Positions 35,927 through 45,240 are shown, counted from the stretch's first letter. The stretch: DNA of 64,000 nt from Limnothrix sp. FACHB-406 (GCF_014698235.1 NZ_JACJSP010000006.1:167799-231798), one strand, 5' to 3'. Translations and numbers: made by a program. Notes: generated by a model from the sequence alone, not told the origin.

Positions 35927-37138
35927 ATGACCCATTGGCAAAATCGACGCATCCACCGCGCCCGACTGATCGATCGACCGGGACTCTATGACCTGACCTG
36001 CGACGATCGGGGGTTGGTGGCGGAAATTGACCCCCATGATCCCAAAATTTTTGGAGTGGGCGATCGGGCGGACACGCTGCTGAATGCCGATGCGATCGAC
36101 CTGCATGGCGATTGGCTCTCGCCCGGTGGGGTGGACTTGCAAATTAACGGGGCCTTGGGTTTGGCCTTTCCAGACCTGACCTTGGCCGATTTGCCCCAAG
36201 TGGATCGCATTTGCCAATTGCTGTGGCGGCAAGGGGTGCAGGCTTTTTTGCCCACGATTGTGACCACGGCGATCGAGAAAGTTCACCAAAGCCTGGCCAC
36301 GCTGGCGGCCTATCAGGACTACCGAACCCAATACCCAGCGGGCGATCGGGCGGAAATTTGGGGCGCACATCTTGAGGGGCCGTTCCTGAATCCACAAAAG
36401 CGCGGGGCCCATCCACAGCAATTCCTGTTGCCCCTGACGGTCAATCAGGTGGCGGCGGTGGTTGGCTCCCACGCGGCCCAGGTGGCCAAGATGACCCTCG
36501 CGCCGGAATTGGATCCCACGGGCGAGGCGATCGATTGGCTGCGATCGCGCGGAATTACCGTCAGCCTTGGCCATTCCCAGGCCACGGCAGCGGAAGCCAT
36601 GGCCGCGTTCGATCGGGGAGCCACCATGGTCACCCATGCTTTTAATGCCATGCCGCCACTGCACCATCGGGAACCGGGGCTTTTGGGTGCGGCCATTGTT
36701 CGATCGGGCGTGCGCTGTGGCTTCATTGCCGATGGGGTGCATGTGTGTCCCACCATGTTGCAAGTGCTGTTGCGGGCCAGCGAGGGCCCCAGGGGGCTGT
36801 TTATGGTGAGCGATGCCTTGGCTCCCTTGGGGTTGCCCGACGGAATCTATCCTTGGGATGAACGCACCATTGAGGTGAAAAACGGCACAGCTCGCCTGTC
36901 CGATGGCACTTTGTCGGGCACAACCCTCAGCCTGCTGGAGGGGGTTTTGAACCTGATTCGTTGGCAACTTTGCACCCCGGAACAGGCGATCGCCCTGGCC
37001 ACCATTGCGCCGCGTCGGGCCCTGGGTCGGCTGCCCGAGTCGGCGGATCCCTACGGTGGCGAGTCGCCAGCCCAACTGCTGCGTTGGCATCGACAGCCGG
37101 ACGGCCAATGGACTTGGCGACGGCTACAGGGCCCCTAG
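35927..37138 (+). CDS. nagA: N-acetylglucosamine-6-phosphate deacetylase
   Basis: NagA removes acetate from N-acetylglucosamine-6-phosphate, feeding amino-sugar recycling. The 403-residue amidohydrolase shows the metal ligand Glu in HLEGPFLNPQKRGAHP, metal-binding His in SLGHSQAT and VTHAFNAM, and the catalytic Asp in MVSDALAPLG. The N-terminal small beta domain ends at WLSPGGVDLQINGALG. The first ATG at 35927 gives a normal length. A polypurine tandem repeat follows the stop. Confidence 0.92.
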   Translation: MTHWQNRRIHRARLIDRPGLYDLTCDDRGLVAEIDPHDPKIFGVGDRADTLLNADAIDLHGDWLSPGGVDLQINGALGLAFPDLTLADLPQVDRICQLLWRQGVQAFLPTIVTTAIEKVHQSLATLAAYQDYRTQYPAGDRAEIWGAHLEGPFLNPQKRGAHPQQFLLPLTVNQVAAVVGSHAAQVAKMTLAPELDPTGEAIDWLRSRGITVSLGHSQATAAEAMAAFDRGATMVTHAFNAMPPLHHREPGLLGAAIVRSGVRCGFIADGVHVCPTMLQVLLRASEGPRGLFMVSDALAPLGLPDGIYPWDERTIEVKNGTARLSDGTLSGTTLSLLEGVLNLIRWQLCTPEQAIALATIAPRRALGRLPESADPYGGESPAQLLRWHRQPDGQWTWRRLQGP

Positions 37139-37147
37139 GGTGAGGAG

Positions 37148-37189
37148 AAAAAGGAAAAAGGAAAAAGGAAAAAGGGAGAAGGAAAAAGG
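37148..37189 (+). repeat. 7-bp polypurine tandem repeat
   Basis: Four AAAAAGG units (37148-37175), one GAGAAGG variant and another AAAAAGG unit. A pyrimidine-rich stretch with CCTTTTGCCTTTTG follows at about 37245-37258 and could pair with it as a long imperfect hairpin between nagA and the RNA methyltransferase gene. Confidence 0.75.
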
Positions 37190-37275
37190 AAAATTTGGGC
37201 TAGCCGTTCTATTTCTCTGTGTTTTTTCTCTGTGTTTTTTGCCTTTTGCCTTTTGATTTTTACCTTTCTTGAACC

Positions 37276-38031
37276 ATGTCTTTAACGATCGTGCTGGTGG
37301 AACCGGCCGGGCCGCTGAATGTGGGTTCCGTCGCGCGGGTGATGAAGAATTTTGGGTTGCGGCGGCTGGTATTGGTGAATCCCCAATGCGATCGATTGGG
37401 GCGCGAAGCCCTGCAAATGGCCATCCACGCACGGGATTTGCTGGAGGAAGCAATCGAGGTGGCCAGCTTGCCCGAGGCCCTGGCCGGGTGCGATCGGGTT
37501 GGAGCCACGATCGGGCGAGATTGGGATTCTCCTGTGCCGGTGCGGGAACCAGCGGCGGCCTTGCCTTGGTTGCGGGCCGGGCGATCGGCGGCGTTGGTCT
37601 TTGGGCGGGAAGATCGGGGCTTGACCAACGACGAGCTGAAATATGCCCAACAACTCATCCGCATTCCCACCAGCGATGACTATCCCTCCATGAACTTGGC
37701 CCAAGCGGTGGCGGTTTGTGCCTATGAGTGGGCCCGCCCAACCCCAGAAACCAGCCCTGGCCCCGAGGTTGCTCTTCACCCCCAAGTGGCCCCCGGGCCG
37801 ATCGCCCTGGCCCCCTTTGAGCAAGTGGAGCATTTCCATCAAGATTTGGCAGATTTGTTGTTGCGATCGGGCTTCTTATATCCCCACACGGCCAGCAGTC
37901 GCATGGAAAAATTGCGGCGAATCTTGCAGCGGGCAAATCCTTCCCAAAATGATGTGGCGCTGTTGTGGGGAGCCATTAAGCAACTGAATTGGGCGATCGA
38001 CCATTTGCCGCGCCCCAACTCTGGCCAGTAA
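37276..38031 (+). CDS. SpoU/TrmJ-like RNA 2'-O-methyltransferase
   Basis: A 251-residue SPOUT-class methyltransferase that would methylate the 2'-OH of a ribose in tRNA or rRNA. Motif 1 is PAGPLNVGSVARVMKNFG, motif 2 is ALVFGREDRGLTNDEL and motif 3 is SMNLAQAVAVCAYEW, forming the trefoil knot. The C-terminal helical extension (MEKLRRILQRANPSQNDVAL) is like that of TrmJ, which modifies position 32 of tRNAs. TrmJ is the best guess; the exact site cannot be read from sequence. Confidence 0.85.
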   Translation: MSLTIVLVEPAGPLNVGSVARVMKNFGLRRLVLVNPQCDRLGREALQMAIHARDLLEEAIEVASLPEALAGCDRVGATIGRDWDSPVPVREPAAALPWLRAGRSAALVFGREDRGLTNDELKYAQQLIRIPTSDDYPSMNLAQAVAVCAYEWARPTPETSPGPEVALHPQVAPGPIALAPFEQVEHFHQDLADLLLRSGFLYPHTASSRMEKLRRILQRANPSQNDVALLWGAIKQLNWAIDHLPRPNSGQ

Positions 38032-38066
38032 AATGCCAGCCATCCCGATCTTGAGATTGGCTCGGG

Positions 38067-39341
38067 ATGGCCGCCAAATTTTGGGCTGAAACCGAACTTG
38101 CCATGCCCCAACCGCCCGATCGCCCTCGCCCTTTGCCCGCCCCTCGGCCCCTGGCTGCTGTGCCCCCGCCGCCCGGTGCGCGTCGTTCCCGTGCTCGGCC
38201 TCCCGCTCACCAAAATTGGTTGCAAAGTACGGTCGATCGGCTGACCCGGCCCACCACCCCGGAACCGGGCCAGGCCAACGGGCGATCGCCCCGGCCCCGC
38301 CCAACGGCCCCAGACCGGCCGCCCACTCGCCGCAGCAAGGGCGACCCCCTGTGGTTACAGGCTTTGCGCACCTTGATTGTGGGGGCTGGTTTAGGGGCGA
38401 TCGTGGGCACGGTGTTGATGGCCTTTGACCCGGCCATGCGCCAAACGGCTTCCCCCGCTGGCACACAGATTAACCAAGTGGTGCGCCAAGGCCAAAAGCA
38501 ACTGGCCAGCCCCGCGTTGCCGCCGCCGGGATCCGCCTTTCGCCAGCCGATCGCCTCATTGAGCGATCAGTTTCAAAAAATTGCCGCTCGCTATCCCAGC
38601 CTAATTCTTCATGCGGCTGCCTTGGATTTGGATACGGGAGATTTTGCCGCCTGGAACGATAATCGATCAGTCGCCGCCGCCAGCACGATTAAAGTGCCGA
38701 TCCTAGTGGCCTTTTTTCAGGATGTGGATGCGGGCAAAATTCGCCTTGATGAAATGCTGACCATGGAGGCGCGGTTTGTGGCTCCCGAGGCGGGCACGAT
38801 GCAATATCAAAAACCGGGCCAAAAATTCTCCGCGATCGACACCGCCCGCCAAATGATCGTGATCAGCGACAACACCGCCACCAACATGATCATGGCCCGC
38901 ACGGGCGGCTCCGGCCCCCTGAACCAGCGGTTTCAATCCTGGGGGCTACAGGGCACAAGTATCCGCGACTTGCTGCCGGATATTACCGGCTTGAACCGCA
39001 CCACCGCTCGGGACTTGGTGCAATTAACGGCATTGATTAACCGGGGCGAATTGGTTTCCATGCGATCGCGCGATCGACTGTTGAGCATCATGCGCGGCAC
39101 GGCAGCCAACAGTCTGCTACCGAAGGGCGTTGGTAAAGGTGGCGAGGTGGCCCACAAAACCGGCACATTGGCCAAGCTGTTGGCAGACACAGGCTTGGTA
39201 GACACCCCCAACGGCCGTCGCTACGGAATTGCCGTATTGGCAGAACGGGCCCCCAACGATCCCAAGGCCGCCGAAGCCATCCGCGACTATTCCCGCGCCG
39301 CCTATAACCACTTCAGCAACCAGCCCCCGATCGCCCGCTAA
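38067..39341 (+). CDS. Class A beta-lactamase-like serine hydrolase, membrane-anchored
   Basis: A 424-residue protein. A proline/arginine-rich cytoplasmic tail of about 95 residues precedes one hydrophobic anchor (TLIVGAGLGAIVGTVLMAF). The serine hydrolase domain has all three class A marks: S206-x-x-K209 in AASTIKVPI, SDN in VISDNTATN and KTG in HKTGTL. The Glu of the omega loop is not obvious, so activity against penicillins is uncertain; many cyanobacterial members are probably cell-wall enzymes. A second possible start is ATG 38103. Confidence 0.82.
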   Translation: MAAKFWAETELAMPQPPDRPRPLPAPRPLAAVPPPPGARRSRARPPAHQNWLQSTVDRLTRPTTPEPGQANGRSPRPRPTAPDRPPTRRSKGDPLWLQALRTLIVGAGLGAIVGTVLMAFDPAMRQTASPAGTQINQVVRQGQKQLASPALPPPGSAFRQPIASLSDQFQKIAARYPSLILHAAALDLDTGDFAAWNDNRSVAAASTIKVPILVAFFQDVDAGKIRLDEMLTMEARFVAPEAGTMQYQKPGQKFSAIDTARQMIVISDNTATNMIMARTGGSGPLNQRFQSWGLQGTSIRDLLPDITGLNRTTARDLVQLTALINRGELVSMRSRDRLLSIMRGTAANSLLPKGVGKGGEVAHKTGTLAKLLADTGLVDTPNGRRYGIAVLAERAPNDPKAAEAIRDYSRAAYNHFSNQPPIAR

Positions 39342-39452
39342 TGGCGATCAACTTCAGGAAGCGTCCATTGCTCCTGAGTCCAACGCTAACGGAACGGATA
39401 ACACGGATAGCAAACCCAATTGCTTGCCATTCCGTCATTTTGTGATTCCGTT

Positions 39453-40628
39453 ATGTTGAAACTCGCGCTTTTCCAGCGATGGGGCCATGCTTTCACCCTG
39501 GCTCTCATGGCCACCGCCACCCACCCGATCGCGGCCCAGGCCAACGCAGGCCCAACCAACGCGATTCCCGTCACGACAATCCAAACCAACACGGCTCAAG
39601 CCAGTACAGCTCAAACCAGTACAACCCAAACCAATCCAACCCAGACCAGCCCAACCCGCCTCACCTGTGAAACCATGGCGACTTGGGGATCCAACACCAC
39701 CTTGACCTATCAAGTGGCGGGGCCAGTAGCGGGGCCCGAATCTTCCAGCACAACCCCCCTCACCCTCACGGTGTTGACACAAACCCGCAACGGGCATCTG
39801 CAAACCCTGATCCGAAACACCGTGGTTCAGGATTATCGGCAATTGGCTCCCGATGCGGACTTTTCCCGCTTGCCCTTTGATGGTGAGTTTCGTGCGCAGC
39901 CCAATAATGGCGATCGGCTCTATGGCACACCCGCCTCGGCCCATGGGCTTTACGTCAGCTTGCGACCCATGGCCGGCCAGCCCAAACAAATCCAGATTGT
40001 GCATTACTTCGGAGCTGGCAAATTTGCCCGATCGACCATTGGGACTTGCCAAACCGAAACCCCAGCCACCGACGCAGCAGCCCGCCAACTGATTGCCCAA
40101 CTCCAAACCCACCTGCAAGCCCAAAACTGGGTCGAGGCCGATCGCCTCACGCGCCGCCTGTTGGCCCCCGAATCTGCCACCATGCCATCGGCCGGCCCCG
40201 CCTTAACTGACCCGGCCCTGATTCGCGAAATTGACCAAGCCTGGCTCACGGCCAGCAACGGCCGCTTCGGTCTCAGCGTGCAGTTGCGGCTCTGGCAAGC
40301 GGCCACCATTGCCCATCCCACCAACCTGGAAGCGGCCGTGAACAACTTCCGCGATCGCGTTGGTTGGAAAATCGCCGCCCCCCGCACCGAACAGGATTTC
40401 ATCAGCAGCGATTGGCGCAACGAGTCGGAATTAAACCGCTCCCTGCAAAGTCCCGTGGGTCACTTGCCCTGGGCCGGCGTTTCCGACCAAGTGGTGCAGC
40501 GGATTGCCGTTCCGCCGCCAGGAGTCCATTGCGGCAGTTGCAGCATTGATGCGATTCAGCTTCGCCATGATCGGTTTTATACCTACATTCCCCGCCTGAT
40601 GATGCGTTTGAAGTTCGTCTTGGGCTAA
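39453..40628 (+). CDS. Exported GUN4-domain protein
   Basis: A 391-residue protein. Residues 1-30 (KLALFQRWGHAFTLALMATA and then HPIAAQA) form a signal peptide. A low-complexity Thr/Gln/Asn linker made of TQTN/TQTS-like repeats follows (about 45-70), then a domain of unknown type. From about 217 to 350 lies a GUN4 domain: LQAQNWVEADRLTRRLL, IDQAWLTASNGRFGLSVQLRLWQ, FRDRVGWKI and GHLPW. Ordinary GUN4 is a cytosolic or stromal porphyrin-binding activator of magnesium chelatase. An exported copy would have another role. The ATG at 39453 is preferred over 39420 because the signal peptide begins there. Confidence 0.8.
   Translation: MLKLALFQRWGHAFTLALMATATHPIAAQANAGPTNAIPVTTIQTNTAQASTAQTSTTQTNPTQTSPTRLTCETMATWGSNTTLTYQVAGPVAGPESSSTTPLTLTVLTQTRNGHLQTLIRNTVVQDYRQLAPDADFSRLPFDGEFRAQPNNGDRLYGTPASAHGLYVSLRPMAGQPKQIQIVHYFGAGKFARSTIGTCQTETPATDAAARQLIAQLQTHLQAQNWVEADRLTRRLLAPESATMPSAGPALTDPALIREIDQAWLTASNGRFGLSVQLRLWQAATIAHPTNLEAAVNNFRDRVGWKIAAPRTEQDFISSDWRNESELNRSLQSPVGHLPWAGVSDQVVQRIAVPPPGVHCGSCSIDAIQLRHDRFYTYIPRLMMRLKFVLG
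39585..39658 (+). repeat. In-frame low-complexity repeat in the GUN4-domain gene
   Basis: Degenerate ACAACCCAAACCAAT-like units of about 15 bases encode the Thr/Gln/Asn/Ser linker. They keep the reading frame. Confidence 0.55.
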
Positions 40629-41263
40629 TCCTCAGGCCGTCAGTTTCGGTTCAGTTCAGCGATCCAGTCAACGTCCCTTCAGGATCGATCGCGGCTTGGG
40701 ATCAGTGAGTCCTTGCGACGAAAGCGCATCATCTTAATGACAGCCCTATCGATAGCAAGCCTTGGCCTCAATGGACGTTGACTTTGATCAAAATTTGCTA
40801 CTTTAGAAATCAAAATTTTAGCTAAAGACATATGTTCATGCATTCAAATTCACGAAATCATCAATCAATTGCTTGATTTTTATCGATATAGATTCCAAAC
40901 CAAATTTTAGTTTAAATTTTTCTCAGATTTATTTTGAATTATTTCCTCAAGGTCATTGTTTATACAAGTAAATGGTCTAATTTGGTATCAATTGATCACA
41001 GCGGTAATACTTCTAACAAATCAATTCAGCCTTGAAATGATGGCAGGGATTGCAAAAATCGATTTTTCTTGATAGTTTCGTCAAAGCAGCAAAATACACT
41101 ATCAAGCAATCATGAGTCAGCATGGTTTTTTGTCTTCTTAAAGCAATCAGTGTTGAATCTGAATTTCAAGAAGCCAAAAACCGGGGGGAATGCAAACTGA
41201 TTCACGAGGTTGATCCACTTAGTGTTGCAATTTCCCTCTTTATTGGTTGCGGAGCAAAAGTTC
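40629..41263. other. AT-rich intergenic region
   Basis: About 635 bases, AT-rich especially from 40790 to 41110, with no ORF resembling a gene. It precedes an unknown gene whose composition is also lower in GC than its neighbours. Confidence 0.45.
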
Positions 41264-41737
41264 ATGATTGCGCGCAAAAATTCACCCCAGTATGTAACTG
41301 ACTTGGAAGAAATTTATGGTGGCCCCACTCAGTCGCTTCTTGGCAGCGCTGTTTTCTATGAGGTTTTGAAGCCCGAAGATGACCTCAGCTACGTAGCGCT
41401 GAAGAAGTACAAGTATTTTGTGGGTAAGCACTGGAGTAAGGCTTATCGGGATGCATGGAAGATGGTCTATGGACGATCAATAGATGCACCGCGAGCAATT
41501 ATTTCAGAGCTGCGATCGTTAAATGACTTCCAGGCTGAACTCTCTGCTTCTCTGATTTTGGACAACATCGATGATGCAGAGGCAGGTCAACGGGCCCTGG
41601 TTGCCGCTTTTGATGACCCAAAGATCATTGAACTGACAATTCACAAGATGGGCGATGGAGAAGCAATTTCAGGATTGGTCATTTCTGGCCGCCACGCCAA
41701 CGGGGAAGCAACATTCTTGGTTTCTATCGGTGATTAG
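41264..41737 (+). CDS. Hypothetical protein
   Basis: A 157-residue soluble protein that I do not recognise. It begins MIARKNSPQYVTDLEEIYGG and ends with a beta-rich segment (ISGLVISGRHANGEATFLVSIGD). GGAG lies about 10 bases before the ATG at 41264, which favours this start over the upstream in-frame ATG at 41210. It is preceded by an AT-rich gap and is less GC-rich than neighbouring housekeeping genes, consistent with horizontal arrival, but no mobility gene is near. Confidence 0.6.
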   Translation: MIARKNSPQYVTDLEEIYGGPTQSLLGSAVFYEVLKPEDDLSYVALKKYKYFVGKHWSKAYRDAWKMVYGRSIDAPRAIISELRSLNDFQAELSASLILDNIDDAEAGQRALVAAFDDPKIIELTIHKMGDGEAISGLVISGRHANGEATFLVSIGD

Positions 41738-41862
41738 TCATCATCAATTGGTGCTCAGATTGGGCCCAGCGCTTAGGGCCTAGCCCACGATCAATTCAAT
41801 GACGATTAGCCCGATCGAACCCTTGAGAGTCGATCGGGTTTTTGGGTCTGAAAACTTGCCTT

Positions 41863-43242
41863 TCAATGCATGGCAGCGGGGATGCGATCGAGCCAGGCGG
41901 TCATCACTTGGGGATTACTGGCGAAATGCAAATGTACATAGCTGCCCAAGACGGAACCGACGCAATAGCCTTCCGTGAGCCGATCGCCCCGAGAGGTTAA
42001 TAGGTCATAGCATTGGGCGATCGCCCCGGCCGCTTCGGGGTTTGCCACTTCCGAGTAGTGAAACCGATGGCCACGAATGGTTTCTCCTGAGGGCAAAGGG
42101 CCGCCAGGAGCGATCGTCGCTTCCACGTAACCCAGCTTGGGGCGGCGGGTCATTTGGATTTGCAGCGGTAATAAACCCAAGAGCGATCGCCCCGTGCCAT
42201 CGGCCAGAGTCAGGCGATCGCACAGATAGATAAAACCGCCACATTCCCCATAGATTGGTTTGCCGGCCGCGGCCATTTGGCGAATGGCCGTTAAACAATC
42301 GGTGTTGTTAGCAAGCTGATCCAGGTATAGCTCCGGGTAGCCACCCCCCAGATAGAGCGCGTCACAATCGGCGGGCGGCCGATCGACCAGGGGCGAAAAT
42401 TCCACCAACTCCGCCCCTCGATCGCGCAGAAAATCTAAATTGGCTTCGTAATAAAAACAAAAGGCCCGATCGCGTGCGATCCCGATTTTGCGGGGCGGTT
42501 GCCGACTGACAGCAATTGGGGCGATCGGCGCGCGTGGTTCGGGCTTCGGGGTTGGTTGCTCCCGTTGCAACCGTTGCCAGAGCTGATCCAAGTCCAGATG
42601 GGTTTCCAGCAAGTCCGCCAGCCGATCGATATATCCCTCCCCCAACTGATCCTCATCGGCCATTTTGAGTCCCAAGTGGCGGCGATCGATCAATGCGGCC
42701 TCATCCCGGGGCACACCACCCAAAATGGGCATCCGCACGCGATCGCGAGCAGCCCCCGCAATCCGATCCAAATGTGCTCCGCTGCCCACCCGATTGCAAA
42801 TTGCGCCCAAAAACCGCAAATCCGGATCAAAGGTTTCATAGCCCCAGATCAGGGCCGCCCCGCTACGCGACAGGCCCCGACCATCCAACACCAACACCAC
42901 AGGCGCATTCAACCACTTGGCCAGCTCGGCCGTGCTGCCCGCCTCTTGGTCGCCATAACCATCAAACAACCCCATGGCTCCTTCAATCACCGCCACATCG
43001 GCTCCGGCCACGGCGCGATCGAACAGCGCTTGGTTTGTTGCCTTAGGAAGCATCCAACCATCCAAATTATGGGACGGGCGACCCGTGGCCCGACGGTGAT
43101 GGCCCGGGTCAATGAAATCGGGCCCCACTTTGAACGGCTGCACCACCCATCCGCGCCGTGTCCAGGCTCGCATCAGGGCGATCGCCATTGAAGTTTTGCC
43201 CACTCCGCTGTGGGTTCCCGCCACCACTACCGTTGGAATCAT
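41863..43242 (-). CDS. cobB: Cobyrinate a,c-diamide synthase
   Basis: CobB/CbiA amidates the a and c side chains of cobyrinate using glutamine and ATP. The 459-residue protein has a P-loop dethiobiotin-synthetase-like half (VAGTHSGVGKTSMAIAL; GPDFIDPGHH) and a class I glutamine amidotransferase half with LYLGGGYPELY and the nucleophile Cys in GECGGFIYL. The final conserved SYVHLHFASNP is present. With cobT it supports cobamide synthesis in this organism. Start ATG 43242; it is divergent from rsmG. Confidence 0.94.
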   Translation of the reverse strand: MIPTVVVAGTHSGVGKTSMAIALMRAWTRRGWVVQPFKVGPDFIDPGHHRRATGRPSHNLDGWMLPKATNQALFDRAVAGADVAVIEGAMGLFDGYGDQEAGSTAELAKWLNAPVVLVLDGRGLSRSGAALIWGYETFDPDLRFLGAICNRVGSGAHLDRIAGAARDRVRMPILGGVPRDEAALIDRRHLGLKMADEDQLGEGYIDRLADLLETHLDLDQLWQRLQREQPTPKPEPRAPIAPIAVSRQPPRKIGIARDRAFCFYYEANLDFLRDRGAELVEFSPLVDRPPADCDALYLGGGYPELYLDQLANNTDCLTAIRQMAAAGKPIYGECGGFIYLCDRLTLADGTGRSLLGLLPLQIQMTRRPKLGYVEATIAPGGPLPSGETIRGHRFHYSEVANPEAAGAIAQCYDLLTSRGDRLTEGYCVGSVLGSYVHLHFASNPQVMTAWLDRIPAAMH

Positions 43243-43313
43243 GCTGCGATTGCACTCAAGGAATACGTTAACGGGGCCAGATTGCGCTTAAATTGCCTAG
43301 CAGCTTGCTCCCC

Positions 43314-44024
43314 ATGGCCATGACCCTTCCCACAGCGCCCGCCTTACCGAACCCGATCGACCTTTGGCAGTCAACCCTGCAATGGCAGCCCGACACAGCC
43401 ACCCAAGCCCAATTTCAGCGGCTCTATGAGGCGATCTTGGCGGGTAACCAGCGGATGAATTTAACCCGCATTACGGAGCCATTGGACTTTTGGGAAAAGC
43501 ATCTTTGGGATTCGCTGCGGGGTCTATTTTCACCGATTTTGCAACCGGTACTGGCCCAGCGGGCCTCGCAAGCCATCACCGTGGCCGATTTGGGAACCGG
43601 GGGCGGCTTTCCAGGGCTGCCGGGCGCGATCGCCTTTCCAGAATGGCAATGGTTGCTGATGGATAGCACGCGCAAAAAGATTCAGTTTGTGGCGGAGGCG
43701 ATCGCGGAATTGGAGTTGGGCAATGTGCAAACCGCGTGCGATCGAGCAGAGCAGTTCGTGCGGCGACCGGGCCCCAAACCAAATTTTCACCTGGTGACCT
43801 TGCGGGCCGTGGGTGCAGCGGATCTTTGCGCCAGCTACGCCCTGCCAATGTTGGCCCCGCGAGGTGTTGCGATTTTGTATCGAGGTCGCTGGAGCGCAGA
43901 GGAGGAAGCCAGCCTGCAAGAGCCCCTCAGCCATTGGGGCGCAGAAATTTTGGGTGTAGATGCCTTTAAAACCCCAATTACTGAGGGCGATCGCCACTGC
44001 ATCTATTTGCAAAAAATTGACTAG
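43314..44024 (+). CDS. rsmG: 16S rRNA (guanine-527-N7)-methyltransferase
   Basis: RsmG (GidB) methylates G527 of 16S rRNA. The 236 residues include an N-terminal helical region (NQRMNLTRITEPLDFWEKHLWDSL) and a Rossmann SAM-binding core with VADLGTGGGFPGLPGAI and LMDSTRKKIQFV. The ATG at 43314 is preferred to a TTG at 43293. A HIP1-based hairpin lies ten bases after the stop. Confidence 0.92.
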   Translation: MAMTLPTAPALPNPIDLWQSTLQWQPDTATQAQFQRLYEAILAGNQRMNLTRITEPLDFWEKHLWDSLRGLFSPILQPVLAQRASQAITVADLGTGGGFPGLPGAIAFPEWQWLLMDSTRKKIQFVAEAIAELELGNVQTACDRAEQFVRRPGPKPNFHLVTLRAVGAADLCASYALPMLAPRGVAILYRGRWSAEEEASLQEPLSHWGAEILGVDAFKTPITEGDRHCIYLQKID

Positions 44025-44033
44025 TTTCCCTCG

Positions 44034-44080
44034 CCCGATCGCCCGTCAGTTTGTGGAAAAGCAGCAAACGGGCGATCGGG
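44034..44080. repeat. HIP1-based inverted repeat, copy 2
   Basis: Arms CCCGATCGCCCGT (44034-44046) and ACGGGCGATCGGG (44068-44080) are complementary over 13 bp with a 21-base loop. The 12-bp core of each arm is identical to the copy at 11555-11598. Here it directly follows rsmG and could stop transcription, but no T-run is present. Confidence 0.7.
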
Positions 44081-44201
44081 TAACTTGCCCCAAAAACATG
44101 AAACCCCGACCACCACTAGAAACAGACATGATCATCATTTAAAAACCACCGCAAAGTCACAACAACCAAGCACTCATTTTTCAGAATTTCAGCATCAATA
44201 C

Positions 44202-44969
44202 CTAGGGACTCTTCGGCGTAATAGCCGGAGTTGACAAGGTGTTAATAGGCTTAGGAACGTCCGACAGTTGACCAGGATTAAAGCCCAGTTGAATCAAACT
44301 AATCGACATTAACTTTTTGTCAACATAATGAATGAATGATTCTGGTTTTTCCTCAACACCGCGCGTGTTTTGCCGGGTTGCCAAATAACTCAGCAGCTCA
44401 TTTCTGAGGCTCAAGCAAGATAAATAGATGGCGTGGCTATTTTTGATGTTTTCTTCTTGCTTAAAAGTCAAAGACAAATTACCGTAAAAAAGAACCACCC
44501 CCGAAGAAACCACAAAAATATTGATGACAGCGTTATTGACTTCGCCCCAACCTTCTTTACTAATAAAAAATAGACAAATAACAGCGATCGCCCCCAACGT
44601 ACACATCATCGCCAGCGAAATATAATACTGCTTATAGAAAAAGCCCATAATTGAAGCATTGCGATCAATCAAGACCTCAACATCCTGAAGTTGAAAAATT
44701 AATCTTGATTTCACAGAGGGCTTCGGCTTTAGCCATGCTGTTTGTAAAGCAATTTGTTCCTTAGTGAGCTTTTGGGGTGCAGTAATCCATTTTTGCTCCC
44801 ATTGGCTACTCACGAGCAACAAAACATAATAAGCAATCCCAACCAAGCTCAAAAGCACCAGAACCAAAACAATATGACCCAGGAATGTGGGCTGGCGCTT
44901 TTGGCCATTCATGATCGCCCAAGCAAGCCAACTGGGAATTTGGGGGGAAACAGGCTCTTCCATGTCCAA
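44202..44969 (-). CDS. Hypothetical membrane protein with three transmembrane segments
   Basis: A 255-residue protein with hydrophobic helices at about 30-53 (HIVLVLVLLSLVGIAYYVLL), 115-136 (ISLAMMCTLGAIAVICLFFI) and 147-165, followed by a soluble helical C-terminus. No family is recognised. The pairing of two close helices with a helical tail is loosely like SLATT-type proteins found beside conflict systems, but I see no decisive motif. Its gene is AT-richer than the core genes and begins the accessory stretch 44.2-47.7 kb. Confidence 0.6.
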   Translation of the reverse strand: MDMEEPVSPQIPSWLAWAIMNGQKRQPTFLGHIVLVLVLLSLVGIAYYVLLLVSSQWEQKWITAPQKLTKEQIALQTAWLKPKPSVKSRLIFQLQDVEVLIDRNASIMGFFYKQYYISLAMMCTLGAIAVICLFFISKEGWGEVNNAVINIFVVSSGVVLFYGNLSLTFKQEENIKNSHAIYLSCLSLRNELLSYLATRQNTRGVEEKPESFIHYVDKKLMSISLIQLGFNPGQLSDVPKPINTLSTPAITPKSP

Positions 44970-44990
44970 AAACTTTAGCCTCTTTATTGG

Positions 44991-45130
44991 CTAGGGATCA
45001 AGGTAGATGGGTTGTTCCATCGCCTCTTCCCAGGTCAACGGCGGGGCGATCGGGAAGGTCTCCAGCGCTAACCCGGTCTCACTATAGGCCTCGTCACGCG
45101 CATTGGCGTAGGCTGCTTGGATTGCGTCCG
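44991..45130 (-). pseudogene. C-terminal remnant of a DUF29-family gene
   Basis: The minus strand encodes LPDAIQAAYANARDEAYSE, TGLALETFPIAPPLTWEEAM and a stop. That resembles the end of DUF29 proteins, which commonly read AY..AR..A..ETGL....FP. The rest of the domain is absent; upstream the frame runs into unrelated sequence and then the methyltransferase start. Confidence 0.45.
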
Positions 45131-45240
45131 GGAGCTGAGATTTGAGAGCTGATTGCTCAAGAGCAACGAAGAAGCAACTACAGTACGAATTTGATATATT
45201 GATAGCAACATCATCAAAGAATTCACAGTTAGTTATTACT

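Noticed and set aside
35882..37108. 408-codon minus-strand ORF
   Set aside because: Complete antisense shadow of nagA, whose catalytic motifs are intact on the plus strand.
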